Under the pieces are notes generated by a model. That model had not been told where the DNA came from. It saw nothing but the letters and a program-made list of their open reading frames with translations, and did not search any database. A DNA stretch of 64,000 bases from Watersipora subatra (Eukaryota > Bryozoa > Gymnolaemata > Cheilostomatida > Watersiporidae). The stretch is from positions 57,523,196 through 57,587,195 of the forward strand of contig NC_088708.1 of assembly GCF_963576615.1 (NCBI RefSeq). Reading direction: 5' to 3'. This document shows, one piece after another, positions 12,053-24,400 of this stretch. Every line of letters starts with the position of its first letter. The first letter of the stretch is position 1. The translations under genes and the position numbers were made by a program.

Positions 12053-13175
12053 CACTTAGCTAATAATAAGTTCCAAAAAGCTCGTGTCATATTTTCCTTC
12101 AGGCTTAGATATGTTTGTATTACGACCATGTCTACTTCTATTTGGTCTTCAATTTATACTATTCGAGTTTTCTATTTGTTCTATATTTTCTCTTGAACTT
12201 CCCAGAATGGCCCCAGACCGAAACAGTAAAATAAAAAATTTACTTTCGCTCAAATAACTGATGATTTTTTAAGGAAACATCAAATTATTTATTGCCAGAC
12301 CTATTCATAAATAAAATATGTAAAATTCGATTCGACTGTTGTGAATACTACGGAGAACTAAGTTTTCCTAGTTTTATTGGTCGCTGCTTTTGTCAAGCTA
12401 GTGATCGACCAGAATTGATAACAGAGCTATTTTAACTTTCTATCGCCAACTTTCTTAAAAATCGATGGTGTATTAGTTAACGCGTGCTACTGATTAGCAA
12501 CCTAATAAATATTCTCATATACATAACCACTAAAATCTTATCTGCAGAGCCAGACATGGAAAAACGCAAATCATGTTAACGCAAACCCTTACGGCGTGTA
12601 TCGGCAACCGAAGACCTTGAGCATAATACTGTACTTGTAGCGCCGTTACACACGCTTAATGTAGCAATGATATGAAGCTGGCATAAAATTTCAGTCTTCT
12701 ATTTTATATGTGACATCCAAACTAAATCAAGAGAGCTTCCTTAATGAATAAATTATGTACTAACATTGGAGCATTAGATATGTATGGAATCTGCAATAAG
12801 TGGTACAAGTTTTCTTCACGCTCTGATATCGCACTTACTAAAAACAGATCTTCATTCTTGAAAATTTGGTAAATGTTTTAGTTTGCCTTTATATTGTTAA
12901 TTTTATTTTGTTTATTTATTGTTAAATAATAGTGTTCAAATTATTTAAAAAAAATATATTTGTGATACATCTAATAATTTTTCCATTTGGAACTAACCAT
13001 TGACGTCTAAAGAACGTTTTTGTAAATTGATAAACTAAAATGTATTTAGATATCGTAGGTTGCCCAGAGACCAAGTATCAAAGCTGTCATTTAGATAAGA
13101 ACGGCCGCTAACAACATCTTCGAGGAACAGCATTTTAGTTCTAGTCATTAAAATAGTTTTTATTATTTTGTGAAA
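12053..13175 (+). promoter_or_regulatory. Upstream region of TEPP, with a possible RFX half-site
   Basis: No other gene is seen here, so this AT-rich stretch should contain the TEPP promoter and 5' leader. GTTGCC at 13059-13064, followed by an imperfect second arm (AGAGACC), resembles an X-box half-site for RFX factors, which drive many ciliary genes. The match is partial and no TATA box or transcription start can be assigned. Confidence 0.3.
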
Positions 13176-16100
13176 ATGACGACTATAGGCGTTCCAACAT
13201 ACAAACACGACAACCCAAAAGACATGCATATGCCGTCTTACTCTTATCCCACTCCAGCAGGTAGAAGAGTTCAGTTAGTTTCCGTAAAGGAAGGAATATT
13301 TCATCCGAGACTTCCAACCCTACGCCAACTGGAGAGACACAAAGTGCTTCACAAGCTTTCAAATGAACATTGCCGATCATCACTTCCAAGAGAAGCTGTA
13401 TGCAAAGAAAAAGATTCTTCAGCAGAACAATTTAGTACGTTTTTTACTGGTAGACGAACATACACAAATTTATTTATTGAATGAGAGGTCTTAAAAGCTG
13501 TCATATTATTTGTTATACATTTTTATATATTGCAGATTGTTGCGCTTTAAAACTTTGCAACAATTAAAAATTAAAATTGCAAATTATTCAATTTTCTGGT
13601 GTATTTCAGTTGACTTCAAGAGAGCTTCGACTGTTGACCCGTCTGCTCTGAGAACACGTGGTGTGGTAAGCGCAAACAAACTATCTTCAAAAATTATTAG
13701 ATAAATATTAATTGTCGTTTTATGCTGGCTAGCTATGCTTTGATTAATCCAAAACACATTACTTTTACATTTTTATATCTTTAAAACCTGGTAAGTTCCT
13801 TTACGCAAGTTTATGGTTGTAGAATCACTAGGTGTGAAACTTTCCTACAACAAAAAGCATACTGTATATTACTTACTAAGCACATTCTCACTTATAGATG
13901 CTACCCAACATAAACATAGTGCCCCAAGTTAAAAATTGGAAAAATTAATTCATGCCATAAACACTGAAGCTATCTTAAAATTTTTACAAGCTACACAGAT
14001 TAGTCACCGACTACCATGATTGTTCACATGAACGATTCAATGTTTGATCAGAGGACATGTTTTAGAGGAAATGTTGAATTATTCTTAACTGTAACTAGAA
14101 ACTTAAAATTAAACGACAACGCTGGTGCTGTATAGGGTCTCATAAAAATAATATTCTCTAATCTTTGAAGGATATTCCCACATTTATTGTTGTTCAATGA
14201 CTGCAACACTTGGTGTCGAGGTTGCAGTTACACTGAGCTTTGTATATACTAGATATGACCTTTTGTGTTATCTTATTTTGCGTATAGCATAAATTGATAA
14301 TAAACAAAAAAGTTTTATATTCGAATATTACTACAGGTTTATTCATCTAATGTAAAATGTATGTTGATAGGATCATCGACTAATGGATGACTGCTAATGT
14401 TTATGGTTGTTGTTTTTCATTTTTGTACATGGAGTAGGTGTTAGAGCAAGCATTTGATACAGTAACATAACATATGTTACTCAACAATCTAACTCTCTCA
14501 TCAATTCAAAAATAGACTGCCAAGGCTATTGCCTCTTTTGCTGGGTGAACATTTTCAATTGAGTTTAAGTAAGCATATACTATTTTATTAATTGCTAAAA
14601 ATATTGTTATAAGCAAATGATTGTGAGCAAGTTTATTATTATAAACCTGCAAAAGTTGCTAATTCTTACAGCTTTTATACTTTTAATAAAACTATTTTAC
14701 CGGAATAACCTTTGCAAAGTACTGGCAAACATTTTGATTGTCAAAGATTATGTGTATTGCTATTTATATTTTTTCATAATACTATTTTAATATGTATAAT
14801 TGTGTGAATGCAAGGAATAAAAAGCACATGGTTAGGTTAGCTACCATAAAGCCAGTTACTCATAAAATAAAATGAATAAAGTAAAACTTACTGGCTTGGA
14901 AACCTGGACTGCATGAGCATTGGTAGTTATCTGAACATTTTTATTGGCCGGACAAACTGCTAAATCTTAGTTCTTCTTGTAATTCTTTTTTTAGTCTTTA
15001 TAATTTCTCTTTATTTATAATTTAATTTATTTTTATGTAATTTATAATTTCTCTTATTAAATATTTAAGTAAAACATGTTGTTTTGTAGAATGATTTTGA
15101 TGAAAGCCAGGTTGATCCGAGATATCAGTACACGCCTCTGGAACTAAAGTAAGTATGTTTGTGAGTTGAATGATATATAATAATATGTTATCACAATAAT
15201 ATAAGTTATCTGCATTGGCCGGTGAAATACAGTTAAGATCACATCAAATCGGAAATAATGCTTAAGATGGTTTCGTCTACTTTTAACCGCCACAAGTTGT
15301 ATTTATAACATATAGTTCTCATATCTTAACGCTAATCTGGTGGAGTAGAGCAAGGCTGTAAATTTTGTATTCAACAACAAGCTGTGAAGATGTAAAATGA
15401 TGAATATAATTATATTATATGTAATATATATTACATATTTATATTCATCAAATGGTAAATGTCATTAGTTCAGGAATACTAAAAATGAATACTTGTCAAA
15501 GCAACTAAATCAGGGTGAACCAGCTTCAGACAATCAATATTCAAGTCAGCCAAAAACTAGCCAGATGGCACTAATCACTCAATACTAGTATAATCCTACT
15601 TCGGAATAGCCTGAGTTTCTTTTGCAGAAAGACGAGGGAAGATTGGTCAAACTTCCTTAACAGATGTCCAGAAAGGTTCAACATAAAACTGACTGAACAC
15701 CCTGATACAGCTAGTAGGTATTTTAGTGTTGAGTGGGTGTTACTCGCTTTTTTTCATGCCAAGTGTCAGAACAGTTTTGATCTTTATTCACATGTAAGCA
15801 TCAGAGCCATGTAAGCATCAGAGCCAATGTTTTGTTACTCTTGCAATTACATATTTAATAGATCTGTTACTATTGCAGATACGCCATACACAGGCTATGC
15901 CATGAGATACCTCAAACCAGAAATAACAGCGAAGTGGAAATATACACTGAAGCAGGAACCGAACATTGATCCACGGGGACAGAGGCCAACTCCTGCTAAC
16001 ATATTGTAAGATTTAGACTAACAAATGTAAAATTTGTTGAAATAAATCAACAAAGATAATTGTTGCATGAATAAAATGTGTACAAAAGCTGGTAGCCGGC

Positions 16101-17214
16101 ATTGTGCAGTAACAATAAAAGGACTACCAATTTGAATACAAGAGTACAAGAGACTGGAGTAGAAATAACAAGAAATAAATCTATTAAATTCTCTATATAG
16201 TTTATGTGTGTGAAGGAGGTAGTCGTGGTTCAGTGGTTAGTGCGCTGGCATACAATCAGTAGGTTCGAAGTACATGTAGTGGTTCGAATCACAGAAGGAC
16301 CATTGGTGGTGTTAGGAGGGGCATTCAGTCACGATCGCTCCTCTGTAAAATCCGCCTTATGCGATGGTGACCCCAAATGGACATAGTTGAAAGAAGAGAG
16401 AGGCATTCTATGCGCTCGAGTCCACACAAAAAAACTGTCATTAATTTAATGGTCTTGATAGATAGAACTATCATTACTTTTTATTGCACCCGATTCATCT
16501 GGCCAATTTGCACTGCTTAGTCTCACCATCATTGATTAAGTTATTAAAAGTTAGATAAAAGCTGCACAACGTCTTGATCTTTAATGTACAGGCTGTCGCA
16601 ACTAGTAATCGATTCTCTTCAAATAAAATTCTAGAACCGTAGAAATGACTAGATGTATATTAATAATACATACTGTGCATCTAGACATGACTGTTGCTGT
16701 CACAACTAGTAATCAATTCTCTTCAAAGAAGATTCTAGAATTATAGAAATGACTAGATGAATATTGATAATAGACCTTTAGAACTATGATGTATATTGTC
16801 CATATCGCAAGTATTGCAAAGTTACCGGTGACCATAGTGTTGATGAAAGAGATGAAAATGGTAACTTTGAAATTTTGTTTTGACTGTTAGATTATCAAAT
16901 TGGGAGGGCGCATTTTATGCCAATTTAAAAGCTAAAAGATGGTGTTAGCAACACTAACATATCCAGGTGCTTGTGATTAAGGTCCAAAGTGTACAAGAGA
17001 GGTGAAAGGTAATGAAATGTAACATCTTATGTAACTCTAACATGTGAAAAAGCTGTCAGAAGGTTGGTTGCTTATACTACTATCATGCCAGCTACTTTAT
17101 CATAATCACATATGTTGTAGGAACCGCCACCGAAACGTCTATACCCGAAGCAGCACTAGTGTTTCAACTGATCCGTACAAGCCACCATATGCGAATCACA
17201 CATACCACATGTGA
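13176..17214 (+). CDS. TEPP: TEPP / sperm microtubule inner protein 8
   Basis: The CDS joins 13176-13434, 13610-13665, 15090-15148, 15628-15713, 15879-16005 and 17121-17214, giving about 226 residues in one continuous frame. The family product (testis, prostate and placenta-expressed protein, also SPMIP8) lies inside the doublet microtubules of sperm flagella. Resemblance is clearest in exon 1 (HPRLPTLRQLERH then LSNEHC), exon 4 (REDWSNF) and exon 5 (GYAMRYLKPEITAKWKY, ending QRPTPANIL). Vertebrate members are about 200 residues, so this looks complete. The start is the ATG at 13176. An in-frame GTG two codons upstream is ignored. Exon 1 has a second usable donor at 13450 in the same phase, which would add five residues. 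AATAAA at 17788 is a possible poly(A) signal. The gene runs tail to tail with HSF1. Confidence 0.88.
16221..16440 (+). mobile_element. tRNA-derived SINE in TEPP intron 5
   Basis: An A-box-like stretch (TGGTTCAGTGGTTAGTGCGC) is followed about 50 bp later by a B box (GGTTCGAATC at 16281-16290). That is the internal RNA polymerase III promoter of tRNA-headed SINEs. The following, relatively GC-rich body is the SINE tail. A second GGTTCGAA at 16262 shows a small internal duplication. It is not a functional tRNA because the arms do not fold into a cloverleaf. Confidence 0.6.
16592..16790 (+). repeat. Two-copy tandem duplication, about 104 bp, TEPP intron 5
   Basis: The segments beginning GCTGTCGCAACTAGTAATC (16592) and GCTGTCACAACTAGTAATC (16696) are diverged tandem copies. 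Each runs through CTCTTCAAA and AATGACTAGATG. Confidence 0.75.
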
Positions 17215-18411
17215 CTTACCTAGACTAGTTACATTATGCACTTTCGTCAAAGTAGATAACTAAGTAAAAAGAATATACTCAACGAAGTTGTTGACGCTTT
17301 ACTGTTGTTTGAATGGTTTGCTAGCCCGTTGGCATATAAGATTTCACACTTTCAATAATTGCTCAAGATTTTGATATAATTTTAGTTTTGTTTGCAATAC
17401 TTTAGTAGAATTGACATAGTAATGAGCTCTGACTGATATTTGCTCATTTCCCACATTAACCTCTTTTCAAAAACCAATTGCTCACAAATACCATCTACAT
17501 GTAGATGATATTTTTCTATGCTTTTATAGAGTCAATATATATGTTGCAGTCAGTGTTAAATATGTCAGCACTCTAGATGCCAGAAACTGTAACGATTAAA
17601 AATCAATTAATTTGCCACAAAGGTAACTATTACAATGATGTAAGCAAATGTCATCAGGGAGCAATCGTAACAAATATTGGGCTTTCATTAATACAATTGA
17701 AATCATATCAATGCAGTATCCTGGATGTTTCAATGCCAGTGAATCCAGTTACAAGGCAGTTTGATGAGCAGTGAATATCACCTCATTAATAAATCATGTT
17801 TATTGGTGCCCAAAGCATCTTCACAGTTATATGTCGTTGAGTAAAACGGTTGCTCCTTGACAGCCAGTTTCAATTCAATTTCAATCAGCAGTTTTTCATC
17901 TAGTTCATACAAATACCTGAGAGCCTAGCTGAGATGCATTGGTGTAGAATAGAACAGAGCTGCTGAATTAACTGATAACCATCTATTATCAGCATTCGAG
18001 AACAAAAGAAAAACAGGAGTAGCGTGGTAACCATTTGCTTTGGTGGTTTTATTACCTCCTGTGAAAAAGAATTAATAAGGCATTCAACAAACTGTACAAA
18101 ATATTTTACATTGCCATATAAATAGGAAATAGAATCTAAATGAAACGGCTCCCATTAAAAATGCTACAGTTAGTAGTTTGATCATAGACGAGTGTGAGAT
18201 ATAATGGAAAAGAATTAACTTGATGCACAAAAGAGGATAACAACAATGAGCGCATGAATGAAGAAGAAGCTAAAGGTTTACATCAACATGTATCCCCAAC
18301 ACACAAGGTATTACAGCGATAACATACAATGGCCATTTATGTTCGAAGTAACTCCCAAATATTTAGTTCACCCAACACATATATAAAATAGCATGACCCC
18401 AACTAAGTTTC
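17215..18411. other. Convergent TEPP-HSF1 3' region
   Basis: There is no further coding sequence between the two stop codons. The stretch should hold both 3' UTRs. Candidate poly(A) signals are AATAAA at 17788-17793 on the plus strand and TTTATT (its complement) near 18046 for HSF1. Confidence 0.45.
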
Positions 18412-21400
18412 TTAGTCAAGGTCATGACTTGAAACAACTGTACTATTTCGGGGTTCTTCTTCGGCATCATTGTTCAATGGGTACATAAGATCATCAAGAG
18501 CAGACAACTCCTCTCCTATATTAAAGTACAAATAAATGTGAGTGGCTTGAAAAAAGTTAAAGATACAAAAGAACAAATTACCAAAAGACAATGAATACAA
18601 TTAATAATACTTACTATAACCAGTATGATAATATTAACAATTACTAGTATTTGAACAGTGACTATTATTGGGATGCTGTTTAGGAGCTAAGAAATTTTTC
18701 TACAAGCTATATGAAATAAAGACATACTACAGTTTCATCAGAACTATAGATAGCAGTACTATTAGCTATTCTCAGATGGTTAAAAGAAAAAGTAAGTATT
18801 TTTTTTCACCACTTATTTGATCAGTATGAAAAGGATGCCTTAGCATGCAATAGAGACAAACCAAGCTAAAAGAAGACTAGAAGGATATGAGTGTTAATCG
18901 CTAGGAAATACAGTAGAGGCTACTATAACGTATAACTGCTATAACATAAACCTACTATAACGTATACCTCTTATAACGTATGCCTACTATAATGTATACT
19001 TCCTACAATGTATACCTCCTATAACATATACCTCCTATAGCCAATGATATAAACCCTCCACAGGGATAGGCGACGGCTATCCTATGGATGGGGTTTAATG
19101 ATCGAGCTCTGTTGGAATTGTGCTAGCCTGGGGTTCGAGGCTAGCACAGTTCTCGCGGGGCGGTCACGCTGCCTTGTTAAGTTTTGGAAAACACAACTCG
19201 CTGTTATTGTGTCATTAGCTCATTCAGTCATTAGACCCCTGTGGTTCACAATAGCAAATCTTGAATTTCTAAAATTTAGGAGTAATACCTAACCAAAAAA
19301 ATGGATCCATGGAAAATAAAACATTTCAAATTACCTATTTTTATCAGTTTTGAGACTGGTAGGGACCGTAATATATGCTTAAAGTTGAATATAATTTACC
19401 CGAAATCACCCGAACAACATCCTTTTTTCCCTAGTTTTTGATTAATATTTTGCCACCCCCTAATATAAAATGACAAAGTCTTTCATCGTTGTCACACTGT
19501 TTGATCTGGCCAATAAGATGGGACAGCAGGCAAGGCTGTGCAGTGTAGTTTTCATACTCAATATCTAAATATAAAACCTAATTTGGGTGATTTCACAATG
19601 GCGACTATTAATATCACGAATGCTTGTGAATGGCAACTGACTGATCATAACGGTGACAATATTGGGCAACTATATTTTTTTGACAACAAAATGAAACCAA
19701 CAGATCAGTAAAATAACCACAATTGTTCATGATATTTGTAAATTTACAAGGGGCTTTATTCAGCACATTTCTTTGTTCTGATGCTATGTTCGGGTTTATC
19801 CCACCAGAGCTCGATCATTAAACCCCGCCCATATGATAGCCGTCACCTATCCTTGTGGGGGTTTATATCATTGCTATACCGTATACCTCTTATAACGTAT
19901 ACTCCTTATAACGTATACCTACTATAACGTAAACCAACTATAACGTATACATCCTATAACGTATACTTCCTACAACGTAAATTCCAGATAGTGTAAAGAA
20001 TTTATAGTAAGTTTTTGCTTCGTACTACGTAAACAATTTTATATAACGTAAAGTGTCAAATCAGGCGAGTCCTCAAATTCGATTAGAATGTTAACCTATC
20101 TCGCCCCACTTGCAAGAGAAAAAACTACATGCGTATAGCGTTATATATATACATGTATATATATATTATATACACAATTTCCATGACATTCTAGTTCGTT
20201 GTGATAAATTGTCAGATGTGTCGACAAAACATAGAATAGGTAGCTGCAATTTTTCATAAATACTTAGAGGCGATCGATTGGTGCATGTGTTACAGAGCCG
20301 GTCTACCAATCTGAATGTCACGAGTTGGAGTATCATCGAAAGTTATCTTTTATTCTAAACCCTGGATACAGATAGACAACAAACAGGTAGTACCACTCAT
20401 TTTATAGTAAAAATATTTTTTGTTTTTGCTTTACTGTAGGGTATAGAATATCTGTTATTAGTTTTACTTTGCAGAATAGACTTTGCTGTTTATAACAATA
20501 AGCAAATCGTTGTCAATAAACATCGAAGATGTGCGCTCCCTAAATACTGATTGTAAAATTACTGCAATCATGGTCTATAAAACCACCAAAATCGATCAGA
20601 AAAAGGAGAAAAGTTGTCGATGCAAACCGAGGCATCGACCACTTTTCTTGATACAAGCTGTCGATACTGCAGCTATGGTACAGCCCACAAATTCAAAAGT
20701 TAAGTCTAGTTTGTCTTTTTTGTACGGCCAAAGGGGTGAGTTTGCAAAAATCTTGGAAAGGATTAGGCAATTTTCATGTATTTTACTGTTCATATAACGT
20801 AAAATGCCTATAGCGTATGTGTTGCCGTAGAAGCTCATACTCTATCAGTATCATAAATTTATAAAGAGATTCTTTTAGTTAGCTGTTCAATAAAATGAGT
20901 GGTAGTTTCATCAACTCCAATTTAATTCAAACAACTTCTTAAAGTACATGAATTACATAATTTTTTTATTATATATTTCAATACATCAGAGTCTTGCCTT
21001 TCAAATGAGCCATCGTTTGACATGGTGAGACAGATATTGGTTAGTGTTTATAGGATTTCCCCAGAGCTCTACCGCAGAAATGTTCAATGGTATAGTCTCG
21101 AAAATTGTGACGTCACAATTTTCATATGCGGTGTTGTATGCTCTTACCGCTTATTTTATTGCTTACCGCTTATATTTATCAACTACGATATTGACATTAG
21201 TGGCGGGCGAAGGTAGGACAACTCCAGAGAACCAATGAAGATGACAAAGGAATCAGTGTCATTAGCTCTCCATGCACAGATTATTTCTATGATAAATAAC
21301 TCAGATTCCAAGCACCATACTATGTTTTCCGAGGATATTATACACTAGCCCTCTATTTTGATTGTGATGTTGAGGGCCACAACTGAGACTAATTAATTTC

Positions 21401-24400
21401 AAGCATTCCGTGATATCGCGAAAGTGAGATTGACATATAGTCTTAGGGCCACGCAACCGCAGGTCACAATTTAATTGATGTGATTTCATTACCTTTATCA
21501 ACGACAGTATATTTATTGAACCATAATTAATTAACCCAGAACATGTGTTTGTATTGGTCGGGTGTCAGCACGATCCCCGTGCATTGTTGATCATCTAGAA
21601 TCCTAGTTTATTATTAGCGCTTTCTGGGTTTAACAGTACCGATTGTAACAGAAAAGCGCAACCTCAATGGCAGCAAAAGGGATCGACTACCTAAAGCTAA
21701 ATAATAATTGTGACATCACATTGTGGGAACCACAACAAAGTGTTTTTTATCGCAGCACATACTTTTGACACCATGTTTTTCATAGTTCTATTATTCTTTG
21801 TGTATTGAACATAGGCTCTTTCGAAAGTCGAGACTCTGATGTATTGAACTACATAATAAAAAGATTATGTAATTTATGTGCTTTAAAGAATAACAATAGG
21901 TGTCTAGATAAAGAAAAGACCCTACTAACCTCTCTACTAGCACGCATCAATACTAAACTGGCTCATAGAAGTTGCCATGGAAACTACAGCGCATATTTAC
22001 ATGTACCTTGTGAAGCATTGGCAAGCTCATTCATGAGACCTTCAAAGTCATTAGGCTCATTCTGGTAACCTGACATTGGCTGTGATCCAGTGATTGGCTG
22101 AATAAGGTCAGCAATACCCGCCTACAATGAATAGCCAGTTTCATGCACTTTTGGTATACATATCAAATTTGACGACTGCTTACAGTGGCAACATTTTTTC
22201 AACTACTAAATATATAACAAACAGCCACAGCCAATAGCCACTCACTGATGTTAAAGTCGAGTAGTAATTTTTTTCAATGACTAATTTTAGAATACTTAAC
22301 AATGTATTTACACGGAGACAGCTGTAGTAGTCAATTTCAGCATTTTTAAATGTATTTCAGATAATGGAATAGAAGTAAGAAAAGACCTACAATGATAGTA
22401 ATAGCTAGCCAATGGTTTTAAAGGTCTTTAGGCACATTTCAACATGGACCATTTTTTAACCAAAAGTCTTATAACAACTATAAAGTAATCTATTTGATCA
22501 TCGATAAAGGGGTACCATAAGACATACCAATGATGAGATGGTGAAATATAGAATACAACCTTATCATAAAATTGTTAGACATAAAATAATACATAAAAAT
22601 CTACCAATTTTTCATAAAATACCCAGAGCAAAAGTCCGAGTTGGGGTCAGCTTCAAGGCATGCAAGCAACATAATGCCTATCAATCAGATTTTAGTTCTG
22701 TTTTTAATGAAAACTTAAAGTACTAGACAGTAAAATTAGTACCTACTAACAAACACAAAGAAATCTACTCACATCATTTAGATTTTGCTGCATTTGTGTC
22801 GGAGTGTCAAAGTTTCCGTCAAACAACTAAAAAAAGAATTTATTTTTTATAGGGCACTTTGAAAACCAAATTAACTTTTATACATCAAAGAACACATGTT
22901 AGTGCATTGTAGACTATTACAGTAGAAAGGTGAATTGGCAGTATTAAATATTGAATGAAAAATATGTAAGATCTATGTAGAAGTGAAGGAATAACAAGTT
23001 AAACATGTTAACACGCAGCCAACTAATACCACATTTTATTGTATTTCTCGCACAAATTCTCAGATATCGAACCAGACAGCTAGTGAGCTGAAGTTCTTGC
23101 ATCTCAACTAAAACAACCAACATTTGCAAGCAGCAACCACTCAAGCCCTAACTTAGCAAGGGCAACCTATGCCTACCAATTATTTAAGGCCAAATTGTCA
23201 CACTAGTCTGTTAATGGTGTTCTGAGTGACTATTGAAACAAGTTTTGGTGAAGAAATTAAACGAATATTAATAATAAGTTAGCCAATCAAATATGAGCTT
23301 CGGCTCCACCTGGCAAAACTAAATTAAAGAATAGATAAAGCATAATATTATTATGCTTTATTAGTTATCTTGAGGTGTTGACTGATGTTCTAAAAAAAGA
23401 ATCAAGGAGATTGACCCATTAGAAGCTGAGATATAGCCAGCCAAACACAGGTCTACCTAATAAAGAATCAGAGGAAAACCCTTCGAAAATCCCAAAAACT
23501 GTGACGTACGAAATTGACCTAATGTTCATGTGCCGGAGTTGCGCACCCTTACCGCCGTTACGTATAATGATTGTTTTGGCTACGAGATGTGAAACGCTTC
23601 TTGCGATAGTAAATAATTTACAGACTAGCTCTGGTTTCTCAGGAAAATCAAGCAAACATTGTGTGGTAAAGGCATTTGCCCACAACCTCTCGCCATGATT
23701 TTTCAAAACAGAAGAGCAGATTTTGACTATTGTGCTTCAAAGTTTAACTCGATCTCCACGGATATGCTCCGAAGATCCTCTGTTCAACGAACGGCACGTG
23801 TATAGTCTATATGCGACATCCGCGATTGCAGTTCGTTTAGAATAAGAAATGGGAATGTGAATTTTTGTTCATTCATCATTTTTTTACTGTGTATCTACTG
23901 CAGCATTCAGTTGATTTTCATGATTATCGTCACTATTAACAGACTGTAAGTTCACTACAGCCATAATCTTAAAAATAATAACTTGACCGTGCTGCTTTCG
24001 CTGTAAGAAAAGAAAACGATAACTTTTGATTTGATTTTTCTATTGATCTATTATCTTATCTATGATTATTTTTTATGATTAATATAATAATCATAATGCA
24101 TATTATACAAAATAATAATATAAATGCGTATAGAATAAATGATGTAACTAATATAATTTGTAGAAAATTCCATGTGATAACCGAGATTGATGATTGATTT
24201 AATTGATTCCATTTATTAGCTATAGTTAAAAAAATCTGAACAACGCTAAAGATGAGTCTGAATAGGGAAGCTAAGTAGGAGAACGACAAAACTGAGCTGA
24301 ACTAGCAAGAGAGCGAAATGTTGCAAAATAATAGATGCGTGTAATTATTTTATGCTAAAACTAATCTACACGTCAGAGAGACTGGTTCGGAATTCTCAGA

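Noticed and set aside
15827-16009. TEPP exon 5 frame read as an independent 60-residue protein
   Set aside because: The conserved part starts only after the TTGCAG acceptor at 15878 and joins exon 4 in phase, so it is an exon and not a separate gene.
20483-20838. Overlapping open frames on both strands (104 and 80 codons)
   Set aside because: They lie within the right part of the TATAACGTA transposon. They have no family resemblance and are explained by the element's composition and its hairpin.
23419-23706. 95-codon minus-strand frame
   Set aside because: It is inside the terminal repeat and adjacent part of TTAA family C and has no matching domain.
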